In this document: positions 1-8,667 of the stretch, piece by piece
Layout of the letters: each line of letters starts with the position of its first letter
Numbering within the stretch: position 1 is the first letter of the stretch
Assembly: GCA_050633445.1 (NCBI GenBank)
Contig: JBOEGN010000030.1
Location: forward strand, 23,743 to 87,742
Reading direction: 5' to 3'
DNA: 64,000 nucleotides
Source of the DNA: Thalassobius sp050633445
GTDB taxonomy: Bacteria > Pseudomonadota > Alphaproteobacteria > Rhodobacterales > Rhodobacteraceae
Program-made: the position numbers and the translations under genes
The notes under the pieces: model-generated
Told to the model about the DNA's origin: nothing
The model's input: the letters and a program-made list of their open reading frames with translations, nothing else
Databases searched by the model: none

Positions 1-142
1 AGCCAAGGGTCTTACCCGATCCGGTCTGGGCCGAGACCAACAGGTCTTTGCCTTGGTATTCATCGGCCAGAACGGCCTGTTGAACCGGGGTCAGGGTTTC
101 ATACCCACGGTCGTCGAGTGCGTCACGAAGTGCTTGTTTCAC
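1..142 (-). CDS. DEAD-box RNA helicase, N-terminal fragment (cut by window edge)
   Basis: Only the first 47 codons are in the window, read leftward from a GTG at 142. The translation begins VKQALRDALDDRGYETLTPV, then a conserved glutamine pair (Q-motif region) and AQTGSGKT, the Walker A/motif I of DEAD-box helicases. These enzymes unwind or remodel RNA using ATP. No in-frame ATG is present nearby, so GTG is the likely start; the ribosome-binding site is weak. The DEAD box and the C-terminal RecA lobe lie outside the window, so the subfamily (RhlE, DeaD or another) cannot be decided. Confidence 0.8.
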   Translation of the reverse strand, partial: MKQALRDALDDRGYETLTPVQQAVLADEYQGKDLLVSAQTGSGKTLG

Positions 143-304
143 GGGATGTTCTTTTCATTGGGGGGTCGCCTTGAATCAAGGACCAGAACCCGCTCCAGGC
201 AGGTTGCACCCCAATATTTTGCGACGTGAAGAGGCGCGCTTAAGGCATCCGAACGCGTTTGTACAGGTGTTGTGTCGTATTTCTGCCCTCCCGTGCGGAT
301 CTGT

Positions 305-2095
305 CTAGGTTTCAGCGTCCAGATAGGCGCGCCAGCTGCCAAATTCCGATATGTCTGTGGCGATTGCAGCGGCTGAGCCTTCGCAGATGAACCCGTGCAC
401 GGTGTCACCATCCGCCAGCCTGACCGAGCCGATGCCCAAAGGTGCGGGGATCAGCTGCATGAACGATCCGAAGGCGGCCAGCGGCATTTGCCAGATTTCG
501 ACCGCGATTGCATGCCCGGTGCCGGGCTCCACACGGATCAGGCCGGGCCGGGGGACGTCGCCGGGCAGAGCGTAAAACCGATAGTCGGGCGCTGTGGTTG
601 TGGTTTGCTCCAGTACGGCGCCGCGATCCGTCAGTTGGCTGTTCAACGGCAGACCCGCCATATGTGCGCCGCAGACCGCCAATCGGATCATGTCAGGCGC
701 GCTTGGCGCAGGCAATTCGGCGACGGTTGTCGCCCAATCGGTCGCCCCTAGCGTTCGGTCGCCTAATGCCTCGATCCGCGTGGCCAAAGCCGCAACAATG
801 TCGTCCTGCCCAGCTGGCGCCAACAGAGTCACGCTCCCTGGGCGACCATCCCTGCGCGCGGGTGTGGGCACCGCAATGCCGCACATATCCATCAAGTTCA
901 CAAAGTTAGTATAGGTGCCGAAATTGCTGTTGGGCGTCACTGGATCGGCCTCGAGATCCGCAACGGAATAGAAGGTGGGAATGGTCGGAACGCACAGCAT
1001 ATCAATGCCAGACAGGGCGGGCTCGGCCTGGCGGATCAGGTCTTTCAGCCGGTAGATGCCCTTGAACGCGTCGCCCGCCGACAGGGTTTCCCCCGCCGAG
1101 ATGATCTGTCGCGTGACCGGAAAAACCGCGTCGGGATCGGTCTTTAGCAAATCCTCGATCACCACATAGCGTTCGGCCACCCATGCCCCGTAATACAACA
1201 TCTCGGCCACCGCATAGAGCGGCGAGAAATCGACTTCCTCAATTGTGTACCCCATAGTTTCCAGGGCTTGGATCGTGGCCTCAAAGGACTGCTTCTGCAC
1301 CGTGTCCCCGAAAAACTGGATCGTTTCGGGCGATGGGATGCCGATGGTCAGACCCGGTTTTGGGGTGGTCAGATCGGGCATCGTGAACGGGTGGGCATAG
1401 CTGTCAGCAAGATCAAAAACCGCTGCGGCCTGAAACGCGGTATAGGCATCCGTGACGTTCAGCGCAAAGACCGAGATCGTGTCCAGCGACCGGCACGCAG
1501 GCACAAGGCCGGTGGCCGATAAACTGCCCAAACTGGGTTTCAGACCCACGATATTGTTCAGCGCAGCAGGCACCCGGCCAGACCCGGCGGTGTCCGTTCC
1601 CAATGAAAAGCTCACGATTCCATGCCCCACCGCCACGCCTGATCCGCCCGACGACCCTCCTGGCACAATCAATGGATCTATCGCGTTTTTCGGCGCGCCA
1701 TAGGGCGTGCGGACGCCAACCAGACCCGTTGCGAACTGATCCAGATTGGTTTTCCCGACCAACAGAGCCCCCGCTTTTTTCAGCTGAGCGACAACAAACG
1801 CATCTTCGTTGGCGTCATAGGCGTAGGCTGGGCAGGCGGCGGTTGTCGGCTTGCCCGCAGCGTCGATATTGTCTTTGATCGCAAAGGGAACCCCCCAAAG
1901 CGGCTTGGACGGGTCAAAATCCCCCAGTGCATCGGCTGCGGCCAAAACCTCAGACTTATCAAATAGATACAAGAAGATATTGGGATCGCCCACGTCCTCG
2001 ATCTTGGCGAAAACCTGCGCGACGATCTGCGCGGGCGAGGTGCCGGACTGATAGGCCTGATGCAAGGACGAAATGGTCAGCGGAATGTCGGTCAC
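305..2095 (-). CDS. atzF: Allophanate hydrolase (amidase-signature family)
   Basis: A 596-residue protein that should hydrolyse allophanate (urea-1-carboxylate) to ammonia and CO2. The N-terminal two thirds is an amidase-signature domain with a visible Lys74-Ser148-Ser172 triad (IKDN, GGSSGGSG and GTDTAGSGR motifs). A separate C-terminal domain from about residue 450 corresponds to the decarboxylation-linked domain of AtzF/DUR1-type enzymes, and the length fits the stand-alone bacterial form. I chose GTG at 2095 because AGGAGAG lies just upstream; an ATG 30 bases earlier has no such site. No urea carboxylase is adjacent, so the allophanate probably comes from the biuret hydrolase encoded in the divergent operon. 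It is divergent from the LysR gene across about 136 bases that hold a palindromic operator candidate. Confidence 0.92.
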   Translation of the reverse strand: MTDIPLTISSLHQAYQSGTSPAQIVAQVFAKIEDVGDPNIFLYLFDKSEVLAAADALGDFDPSKPLWGVPFAIKDNIDAAGKPTTAACPAYAYDANEDAFVVAQLKKAGALLVGKTNLDQFATGLVGVRTPYGAPKNAIDPLIVPGGSSGGSGVAVGHGIVSFSLGTDTAGSGRVPAALNNIVGLKPSLGSLSATGLVPACRSLDTISVFALNVTDAYTAFQAAAVFDLADSYAHPFTMPDLTTPKPGLTIGIPSPETIQFFGDTVQKQSFEATIQALETMGYTIEEVDFSPLYAVAEMLYYGAWVAERYVVIEDLLKTDPDAVFPVTRQIISAGETLSAGDAFKGIYRLKDLIRQAEPALSGIDMLCVPTIPTFYSVADLEADPVTPNSNFGTYTNFVNLMDMCGIAVPTPARRDGRPGSVTLLAPAGQDDIVAALATRIEALGDRTLGATDWATTVAELPAPSAPDMIRLAVCGAHMAGLPLNSQLTDRGAVLEQTTTTAPDYRFYALPGDVPRPGLIRVEPGTGHAIAVEIWQMPLAAFGSFMQLIPAPLGIGSVRLADGDTVHGFICEGSAAAIATDISEFGSWRAYLDAET

Positions 2096-2201
2096 GCGGG
2101 ACTCTCCTGTCGGAAAAATGGGCAAGGGCCCGCAAAATGGGCTGTCGTCCCAGCATCCGGCTTTCGGCGGGATGCCACAAATGCTAAGAATTCACAAAAG
2201 C

Positions 2202-2218
2202 GGTGCATTTTTTGCACC
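2202..2218. promoter_or_regulatory. 17-bp palindrome, candidate LysR operator (copy 1)
   Basis: GGTGCATTTTTTGCACC has perfect 6-bp arms (GGTGCA/TGCACC) around five T residues. It sits 13 bases before the LysR ATG, between that gene and divergent allophanate hydrolase. A copy matching at 16 of 17 positions lies on the other side of the LysR gene at 3149-3165. The T-rich dyad fits the LysR-family operator pattern; binding is inferred. Confidence 0.7.
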
Positions 2219-2231
2219 AGTTGGGGGCGCC

Positions 2232-3134
2232 ATGCGACATCTACAGGATTATGCGTTCATCGAGGCCGTGATCCGAGCCGGGTCCATCCGGCGGGCCGCC
2301 GAGGATATGAATATCACGGCCTCGGCGCTGAACCGCCGGATCAACCGGTTCGAGGACGAGTTCGGATACGAGATTTTCGAACGTCTGCCCCGTGGCGTAC
2401 GTCTGAACCCGGCAGGCGAGCTGGTCTTGCACCACATCCGTGCGCAACGGTCCGATTTTGCGCGTCTGCAATCGCAGGTCGCCGATCTGTCTGGGGTGCG
2501 GCGGGGGCATGTCTCGATCGCGTGTTCACAGGCGCTGCTGCCCTATTTCCTGCCCGAACAGATCGCAACGTATCGGGGCGAGCATCCGGGCGTGACCTTC
2601 ACCGTCAACGCCCGCGACCGGTTAGAGGCTGAACGCGAGCTGTCCACGTTCCGCTCGGACATCGCGCTGGTGTTCGAGCCGCGTCACCTTGTGGATTTCG
2701 AGGTTCTGCTGAACATTACCCAGCCGATTTGCGTGCTGATGCGGCGCGATCATCCGCTGGCAGGCGAGGGCGAGCTGCGTCTGCGCGACTGCATGGAACA
2801 CCCCTATGTCGCCCCGTCCCAGCAATTTGCGGTGCGGGTTTTGCTGGATACCGCCGTCAAACGCACGAATTTCGAGCGTTTATCCCCAATCGCCGAGTCC
2901 GAAAGCTTTGATTTCATGCGCCACTATGTGCTGCGGGAAAACGCGCTTTCGTTTCAGTTTCCGGTGGGCCTCAATCTATCCGCGAGCGCGGAGTATGTTG
3001 CCCGCCCCCTGTCTGGCCGGGACGTGGAGCCTGGCAACCTGTTGATGGGGCAGCTGAAAGGCCGCGCTCTGCCTGTCGCCTCGGCCCGATTTGTGCGCCA
3101 ACTGACCCAAGCCCTGCAACGCCCCGTGTTTTGA
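2232..3134 (+). CDS. LysR-family regulator of the biuret/allophanate locus
   Basis: A 300-residue LysR-type regulator. An N-terminal winged helix (about residues 1-65, with the recognition-helix pattern AAEDMNITASALNRRINRFE) is followed by a periplasmic-binding-protein-like effector domain. I chose ATG 2232; an in-frame ATG at 2172 would place the palindrome at 2202-2218 inside the coding region. The gene lies between divergent allophanate hydrolase and the downstream transporter/hydrolase operon, and near-identical palindromes lie on both of its sides, so it most likely controls both units and itself. The inducer is unknown; biuret, allophanate or a related ureide is the obvious guess. Confidence 0.88.
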   Translation: MRHLQDYAFIEAVIRAGSIRRAAEDMNITASALNRRINRFEDEFGYEIFERLPRGVRLNPAGELVLHHIRAQRSDFARLQSQVADLSGVRRGHVSIACSQALLPYFLPEQIATYRGEHPGVTFTVNARDRLEAERELSTFRSDIALVFEPRHLVDFEVLLNITQPICVLMRRDHPLAGEGELRLRDCMEHPYVAPSQQFAVRVLLDTAVKRTNFERLSPIAESESFDFMRHYVLRENALSFQFPVGLNLSASAEYVARPLSGRDVEPGNLLMGQLKGRALPVASARFVRQLTQALQRPVF

Positions 3135-3148
3135 GTAGGCCCTGAAGT

Positions 3149-3165
3149 GGTGCGTTTTTTGCACC
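3149..3165. promoter_or_regulatory. 17-bp palindrome, candidate LysR operator (copy 2)
   Basis: GGTGCGTTTTTTGCACC has 5-bp arms (GGTGC/GCACC) around seven bases. It differs from the 2202-2218 copy at one position and precedes the substrate-binding-protein gene by about 120 bases, a suitable place to control the ABC-transporter operon. Confidence 0.7.
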
Positions 3166-3288
3166 GCTATTGGAAAAAACTAGCATAAGACAGAACCGCT
3201 TTGGCCTCTTACGCTCCGAGTCGTCATTCAACCAAAGCGCTCCGGCACCTCTTGCCAGGATCGCATGGGACCAACAGGAGCGCACACC

Positions 3289-4413
3289 GTGAAACACAAA
3301 ACCGCACTAACCCGTCGTCATTTTCTGAACACCACCATGGCCTTTGGGGGCGCCGCGATGGCAGGCTCGATGCTGCCCGGCCAGGCACAGGCCGCTAAAG
3401 ATCTGACTGTGGGCTTCATCTATGTCGGGCCCAAGGATGACTTTGGCTATAATCAGGCCCATGCCGAAGGCGCTGCCGCTGTCAAAGCCATGGCAGGCGT
3501 CACCGTTGTCGAAGAGGAAAACGTCCCCGAAACCGTCGATGTCCAGAACACAATGGAATCGATGATCAATTTTGACGGGGCCAGCCTGCTGTTCCCGACC
3601 TCGTTCGGCTATTTCGACCCCCATGTGCTGGAGATCGCGCCCAAACATCCCGATGTCCGGTTCGAACACGCCGCTGGCCTGTGGTCCGAGGGGATGCCCG
3701 CCAATATCGGCAGCTATTTCGGCTATATCGGCATGGGTCAGTATCTGAACGGCATCACCGCCGGGTATGCCAGCAAATCCAAGAAAATCGGTTTCGTCGC
3801 CGCCAAGCCCATTCCGCAGGTCTTGCAGAATATCAACTCGTTTCTGCTGGGCGCGCGCTCGGTTGATCCGTCGATTACCTGTCAGGTCATCTTTACCGGT
3901 GAATGGTCGCTGGCCGTCAAAGAAGCCGAGGCCACAAACGCCCTGTGTGATCAGGGATGTGACGTGATCACCTGCCATGTGGATGGCCCAAAAGTGGTGA
4001 TGGAAACCGCAGCCGGGCGCGGCGCCTATGTTTGCGGCTATCACGCCGATCAGTCCCCGCTGGCCCCTGAAAAATACCTGACCGGAGCCGAGTGGAACTG
4101 GGCGGGCGTCTATACCGAGATGGTGCAAACCGTGCTGGATGGCGGCACCGTGGGCAACTTTGTGCGCGGAGGGCTGTCGGATGGCTTTATCAAGATGTCG
4201 CCGCTGGGCCCCGCCGTGTCCGATGCCGCCCGCAACCAGTTCGAGGCCACCAAAGCCGAGATCATGAAAGGCGGATTTTCTGTCTTCAAAGGCCCGTTGA
4301 AGGACAACACCGGCAACGTGATCGCCGCCGCTGGCGAAAGCTTTGTCGAAACCGATATCGCATTGGAAAGTATGGGGTATCTGGTTGACGGCGTGATCGG
4401 ATCGACGAGCTAG
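3289..4413 (+). CDS. BMP-family ABC transporter substrate-binding protein, Tat-exported
   Basis: A 374-residue periplasmic binding protein of the BMP/PnrA family. The N-terminus carries a twin-arginine signal (RRHFLNTTMAFGG, then a hydrophobic stretch ending GQAQA before AKDL), so the mature protein starts near residue 36. The start is GTG 3289, preceded by AGGAG with seven bases between; an upstream in-frame ATG at 3265 lacks a site. It is the first gene of an operon with two permeases, an ATPase and two isochorismatase-fold hydrolases. BMP proteins usually bind nucleosides or small N-rich molecules; because biuH and allophanate hydrolase are encoded here, biuret or a related ureide is the inferred ligand. 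Confidence 0.9.
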   Translation: MKHKTALTRRHFLNTTMAFGGAAMAGSMLPGQAQAAKDLTVGFIYVGPKDDFGYNQAHAEGAAAVKAMAGVTVVEEENVPETVDVQNTMESMINFDGASLLFPTSFGYFDPHVLEIAPKHPDVRFEHAAGLWSEGMPANIGSYFGYIGMGQYLNGITAGYASKSKKIGFVAAKPIPQVLQNINSFLLGARSVDPSITCQVIFTGEWSLAVKEAEATNALCDQGCDVITCHVDGPKVVMETAAGRGAYVCGYHADQSPLAPEKYLTGAEWNWAGVYTEMVQTVLDGGTVGNFVRGGLSDGFIKMSPLGPAVSDAARNQFEATKAEIMKGGFSVFKGPLKDNTGNVIAAAGESFVETDIALESMGYLVDGVIGSTS

Positions 4414-4415
4414 TC

Positions 4416-5522
4416 ATGAGTGATCTGACGACAGCCGCCCCCTCGTGGATGCAGACATCCCTGGCCAAATGGGTGCCGCGGGTCGAGGCTGTTGTCATCC
4501 CGCTGGCCGCCTTGTTGGCGGGGCTTTTGGTGTTCTCGGTGTTCTTGCTGTTCGTCGGCAAATCGCCCGTGGATTTCTATGCACTGATCTATAAGGCCGG
4601 GTTCAGCTCGGCCTTTTCCTGGCAAAACACCCTGTCGCGCGTGGCCCCTTTGTTGTTCGCGGGCCTGTGCGTTGCGCTGCCCGCGCGGTTAGGGCTGGTG
4701 GTGATCGGCGGCGAAGGCGCTATCGTTTTGGGCGGTCTGGCTGCCGGAGTTCTGGGCGCTGCGATGGCCCCGGCGCCTGCTGTGCTGGGCTTTGCCGTCA
4801 TGGTACTGGGTGCGGCCCTGGCCGGAGCGGTATGGATCGGCGCGGTGGGCTGGATGCGGTTTTCGCGCGGGGTGAACGAAACCATCGCGTCGCTGTTGAT
4901 GGCCTATATTGCAATCGCCTTGATGAACCATTTGGTCGAAGGCCCGTTTCGTGATCCGGCCAGTTTGAACAAACCCTCAACCCTGCCGTTGCCTGACGTG
5001 CTAAGGGTCGGGGACATGCCGATCGGGATCGATGTGCATTGGGGGTTCGCCGCGGGCGTGATCGCCTGCATCCTGGCTTGGGTTCTGATGGATCGCACGA
5101 CAATCGGGTTCGCCGCACGTATTGCCGGGGACAACGTCCGCGCCGCGCAGGTGCAGGGCTTGCCCGTTGGCAAGTTGATCATCGGCTTCACCGCGCTGGG
5201 TGGCGCGATGGCAGGGCTCGCTGGATTTTTCGAGGTCACGGCCATTCACGGATCGGCCAATGGCTCGCTGATCTCGGGCTATGGATATACCGGCATTCTG
5301 GTCGCCTTTCTGGCGCGGCATAACCCGTTGGCGATCATCCCGGTGGCCATTCTTTTGGCGGGGTTCGAGGCCTCCTCGGGGCTGATTCAACGCCGCATGG
5401 ACCTGCCTGATGCCACCATTCTGGTGATGGAGGGCATCGTGTTCGTCGTCCTGCTGTTCAGCGAAACTCTGTACGGAAAACTGACGATTTTTGACCCGAA
5501 AACATGGGGGGCACGCGCATGA
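4416..5522 (+). CDS. BMP-type ABC transporter permease 1
   Basis: A 368-residue inner-membrane permease of the branched-chain-amino-acid/ribose type used by BMP-family transporters. About nine hydrophobic segments are visible, with the conserved cytoplasmic stretch GFAARIAGDNVRAAQVQGLP that contacts the ATPase. It begins two bases after the binding-protein stop and overlaps the second permease by four bases (ATGA), indicating translational coupling. It should form a heterodimeric channel with the next gene product and import the ligand captured by the periplasmic protein. Confidence 0.88.
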   Translation: MSDLTTAAPSWMQTSLAKWVPRVEAVVIPLAALLAGLLVFSVFLLFVGKSPVDFYALIYKAGFSSAFSWQNTLSRVAPLLFAGLCVALPARLGLVVIGGEGAIVLGGLAAGVLGAAMAPAPAVLGFAVMVLGAALAGAVWIGAVGWMRFSRGVNETIASLLMAYIAIALMNHLVEGPFRDPASLNKPSTLPLPDVLRVGDMPIGIDVHWGFAAGVIACILAWVLMDRTTIGFAARIAGDNVRAAQVQGLPVGKLIIGFTALGGAMAGLAGFFEVTAIHGSANGSLISGYGYTGILVAFLARHNPLAIIPVAILLAGFEASSGLIQRRMDLPDATILVMEGIVFVVLLFSETLYGKLTIFDPKTWGARA

Positions 5523-6448
5523 GTACCGTGACGGATATCGGCCTGTGGGGCGTTCCGCTGGCCATCATCGGGGGCGCGATCCGGGTGTCCACGCCGTTCC
5601 TGTTCGTGTCGCTGGGCGAGTGCCTGACTGAACGGTCTGGTCGCATCAATCTGGGCCTCGAAGGCATCTTGGTGTTCGGCGCCATGTCTGGCTATGCCAT
5701 TGCTTTTGAAACCGGATCTGCCTGGATGGGCGTTCTGGCTGCCGCTTTGGCCGGGGCAATCTTCGGCCTGTTTCACGGCTGGATCTGCAAGTTCAAAGGT
5801 GTCAATGACATTGCCATCGGGATCGCGCTGATGCTGCTGGGGATGGGCTTGGCCTTTTTCTTTGGCAAACCCTATATCCAGCCGGTCGCGCCCGATTTGC
5901 CCGCGTTTTCCTTCGGCTGGTGGTCGGATATCCCGCAAGTGCAGGCCGCATTGCAGGTGAACGCGCTGTTCATCATCGGAGCGGCCCTTGCGGTGGGACT
6001 GGCATGGATGTTCCGATCCACCCGCGTGGGGCTGACCATCCGGGTTGTCGGCGACAGCACCGATGCGGCCCGCGCCATCGGTTTGAACCCCAATACCGTG
6101 CGCTTGCTGGCCACCGCTGCGGGCGGCGCGCTGGCCGGGGTCGGCGGGGCATATCTGTCGCTGTACTACCCCGGCAGCTGGAACGAGGGCGTCAGCTCGG
6201 GGCAGGGTTTGATGGCCGTCGCCCTGGTGATTTTCGCCCGCTGGAACCCCATCAATTGCTTCTGGGCGGCGCTGCTGTTTGGCGGGGCCGGGGCCTTGGG
6301 TCCGGCGCTGCAATCTGTTGGCGTGACCAGCGGATACTACCTATTCTTCGCGGCGCCCTACGTGCTGACGCTGGGCCTGCTTATCCTCACTTCCTCTCCG
6401 GACAAGGCCATGGACGGCGCCCCCGGCGAGCTGAGCATCACCAAATAG
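5519..6448 (+). CDS. BMP-type ABC transporter permease 2
   Basis: A 309-residue polytopic permease, partner of the preceding one. It carries the family motifs ERSGRINLGLEG near residue 40 and VVGDSTDAARAIGLN near residue 180, the cytoplasmic coupling region. The ATG at 5519 overlaps the upstream stop (ATGA). It is followed after 12 bases by biuret hydrolase, so transport and catabolism are encoded together. Confidence 0.88.
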   Translation: MSTVTDIGLWGVPLAIIGGAIRVSTPFLFVSLGECLTERSGRINLGLEGILVFGAMSGYAIAFETGSAWMGVLAAALAGAIFGLFHGWICKFKGVNDIAIGIALMLLGMGLAFFFGKPYIQPVAPDLPAFSFGWWSDIPQVQAALQVNALFIIGAALAVGLAWMFRSTRVGLTIRVVGDSTDAARAIGLNPNTVRLLATAAGGALAGVGGAYLSLYYPGSWNEGVSSGQGLMAVALVIFARWNPINCFWAALLFGGAGALGPALQSVGVTSGYYLFFAAPYVLTLGLLILTSSPDKAMDGAPGELSITK

Positions 6449-6460
6449 GAGCCACCCTAC

Positions 6461-7138
6461 ATGAGCTATATCGACTCGGACCCCTATAACTGGCCCTATA
6501 ACGGCGATTTGCGGCCTGAAAACACGGCGCTGATCATCATCGACATGCAGACTGATTTCTGCGGCTCGGGCGGATATGTGGACGCGATGGGCTATGATCT
6601 GTCGCTGACACAAGCCCCCATCGAACCGATTAAGGCGTTGCTGGCGGATATGCGCGCCAAGGGATACCACATCATCCACACGCGCGAGGGGCACCGCCCC
6701 GACCTGACAGACCTGCCGCCCAATAAACGCTGGCGCAGTCAGCAAATCGGCGCGGGTATTGGCGATGCGGGGCCTTGCGGCAAGATCCTGATCCGGGGCG
6801 AGCCGGGCTGGGACATCATCCCCGAGCTCTACCCCCTGGACGGTGAGCCGATCATCGACAAGCCCGGCAAGGGAAGCTTTTGCGCCACCGATCTGGAGCT
6901 GTTGCTGCGTACGCGGGGTATCGAAAACCTGCTGCTGACCGGCATCACCACCGATGTCTGCGTGCACACCACCATGCGCGAGGCGAATGACCGCGGTTTT
7001 GAATGTCTGTTGGTTCAGGATTGCTGCGGCGCCACCGACAAGGGGAACCATGACGCGGCGATCAAGATGGTGAAGATGCAGGGCGGGGTCTTTGGCTCGG
7101 TCTCGGACAGCGCGACGCTGATCGCGCAACTGCCATGA
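6461..7138 (+). CDS. biuH: Biuret hydrolase (isochorismatase superfamily)
   Basis: A 225-residue cysteine hydrolase of the isochorismatase-like superfamily, expected to convert biuret to allophanate and ammonia. The triad is visible: Asp28 (IIIDMQTDF), Lys134 (IIDKPGKGSF) and Cys167 (TTDVCVHT); Gln207 lies in KMVKMQGGVFG. With an offset of eight these match, from memory, Asp36, Lys142, Cys175 and Gln215 of the characterised Rhizobium biuret hydrolase, whose WPYNG N-terminal motif is also present here. A GGAGCC site precedes ATG 6461, and the gene overlaps the ATPase gene by four bases. The only enzyme known to need its product, allophanate hydrolase, is encoded nearby. Confidence 0.88.
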   Translation: MSYIDSDPYNWPYNGDLRPENTALIIIDMQTDFCGSGGYVDAMGYDLSLTQAPIEPIKALLADMRAKGYHIIHTREGHRPDLTDLPPNKRWRSQQIGAGIGDAGPCGKILIRGEPGWDIIPELYPLDGEPIIDKPGKGSFCATDLELLLRTRGIENLLLTGITTDVCVHTTMREANDRGFECLLVQDCCGATDKGNHDAAIKMVKMQGGVFGSVSDSATLIAQLP

Positions 7139-8667
7139 GCCACGAACCCGCTCTTGCCACAGGTGCCATCGGAGTCGAGGCCGTGGCGATGACCATGAAA
7201 TTCGGCGATTTCACCGCGCTGGATGAGGTCACTCTGAACGTCCGACCGGGGACGTTTCACGCTCTGTTGGGCGAAAACGGTGCGGGGAAATCCACGCTGG
7301 TGAAATGCATCATGGGGTTCTACCACGCGACCCAAGGCGGGTTGCTGGTGGACGGGCACGAGGCTCGGGTGCGTGATCCCGTTGATGCGCAAAAACTGGG
7401 GCTGGGCATGGTGTACCAGCACTTCACGCTGGTTCCCTCGCTGAGCGGCGCGGAAAATCTGCTGATCAGCCGCGCCGATGCGCCAGCGGTGATTTCATGG
7501 CGGCGCGAACGTGCTACGCTGGCCGCGTTTTTGGATCAGATGCCTTTCCAAGTGCCGCTGGACCGTCCCGTCAGCACGCTTGCGGCGGGTGAAAAGCAGA
7601 AGCTGGAGATCCTGAAACAGCTTTATCTGGGGAGCCGGTTTCTGATACTGGACGAGCCGACCTCGGTCCTGACCCCCGCCGAGGCGGATGAGGTTCTGGG
7701 CCACGTGCGATCGCTGTGCGAGGCGGGGCAAATCTCGGTTTTGATGATCACCCACAAATTCCGCGAGGTGACGCAATTTGCCGATGATGTGTCCGTGCTG
7801 CGGCGCGGAAAATTGGCCGGATCGGGGCGGGTTACGGACCTGACCCAAGATGACATGGCGCGGATGATGATGGGCGGTCAACCCGAACTCCGAAAGACCC
7901 AGCGCACCCCGACGAACGGCTCGGTTGTTCTGTCCCTGGATCAGGCCACAGCGCGCGATCGCAGTGGATTGAAGTCGATAGAAATCAATGATTTGCAGGT
8001 GAAATCAGGCGAAATTTTGGGCGTCGCCGGTGTCTCGGGGAATGGTCAGACCGAACTGATGGAGATGCTGACAGGCCAGCGCAAACTGACGGGTGGCGCG
8101 ATCCGGGTCAAAGACACGCCCTTTGCTGCGACACGGCGAGAGGCAGCGGCCCTCAAGGTGCGGTATCTGCCCGAAGAACCGCTGCAAAATGCCTGTGCTC
8201 CGTCCATGAGTGTGGCCGAAAACCTGGCGTTTCGCTTGTTTGATCGGGGGCAGGGCGCAGGGCCCAAATTCTGGAAAAGCACCCGCGAAATTCTGGACAA
8301 TGCACAGGCCCGGATCGCTGAATTCAAGGTCAAGACGACCTCGCCACACAGCCCGATCGCAGCGCTGTCCGGCGGGAACGTGCAACGCGCGGTTCTGGCC
8401 CGCGAACTGACCGGAGATGTGGACCTGCTGATCGTCGCGAACCCCTGTTTCGGGTTGGATTTCGCAGCCGTCGCCGCCATCCGTGAACGCATTCTGAACG
8501 CGCGGAACAAGGGAGTCGCGGTGCTGTTGATCAGCGAGGATCTGGACGAAATCCTAGAGCTGAGCGACCGGATTTTGGTGATGAGTGAGGGCCGGATTGC
8601 CTTTGAAACCAGTGCTGCCAAGGCGGACACAGCCGAGATTGGCACCTATATGGCAGGGCAAGCGTAA
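7135..8667 (+). CDS. BMP-type ABC transporter ATPase (two nucleotide-binding domains)
   Basis: A 510-residue ATPase with tandem ABC domains. Domain 1 has Walker A GENGAGKST near residues 46-54, an atypical signature LAAGEKQKLEIL and Walker B LILDEPTSVLTP. Domain 2 lacks a Walker A lysine (GVSGNGQTELME), usual for the second domain of sugar/BMP-type ATPases, but keeps LSGGNVQRAVLARE; its Walker B region reads ANPCFGLD instead of the common ANPTRGLD. It overlaps biuH by four bases and shares one base with the next gene, so the whole operon looks translationally coupled. It powers the two permeases encoded just upstream. Confidence 0.9.
   Translation: MSHEPALATGAIGVEAVAMTMKFGDFTALDEVTLNVRPGTFHALLGENGAGKSTLVKCIMGFYHATQGGLLVDGHEARVRDPVDAQKLGLGMVYQHFTLVPSLSGAENLLISRADAPAVISWRRERATLAAFLDQMPFQVPLDRPVSTLAAGEKQKLEILKQLYLGSRFLILDEPTSVLTPAEADEVLGHVRSLCEAGQISVLMITHKFREVTQFADDVSVLRRGKLAGSGRVTDLTQDDMARMMMGGQPELRKTQRTPTNGSVVLSLDQATARDRSGLKSIEINDLQVKSGEILGVAGVSGNGQTELMEMLTGQRKLTGGAIRVKDTPFAATRREAAALKVRYLPEEPLQNACAPSMSVAENLAFRLFDRGQGAGPKFWKSTREILDNAQARIAEFKVKTTSPHSPIAALSGGNVQRAVLARELTGDVDLLIVANPCFGLDFAAVAAIRERILNARNKGVAVLLISEDLDEILELSDRILVMSEGRIAFETSAAKADTAEIGTYMAGQA

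Noticed and set aside
143..304. Gap between the helicase fragment and allophanate hydrolase
   Set aside because: No convincing gene, terminator or repeat could be supported.
3307..4128. 273-codon leftward frame inside the BMP binding-protein gene
   Set aside because: Antisense to a gene with a Tat signal and family motifs; composition typical of a shadow.
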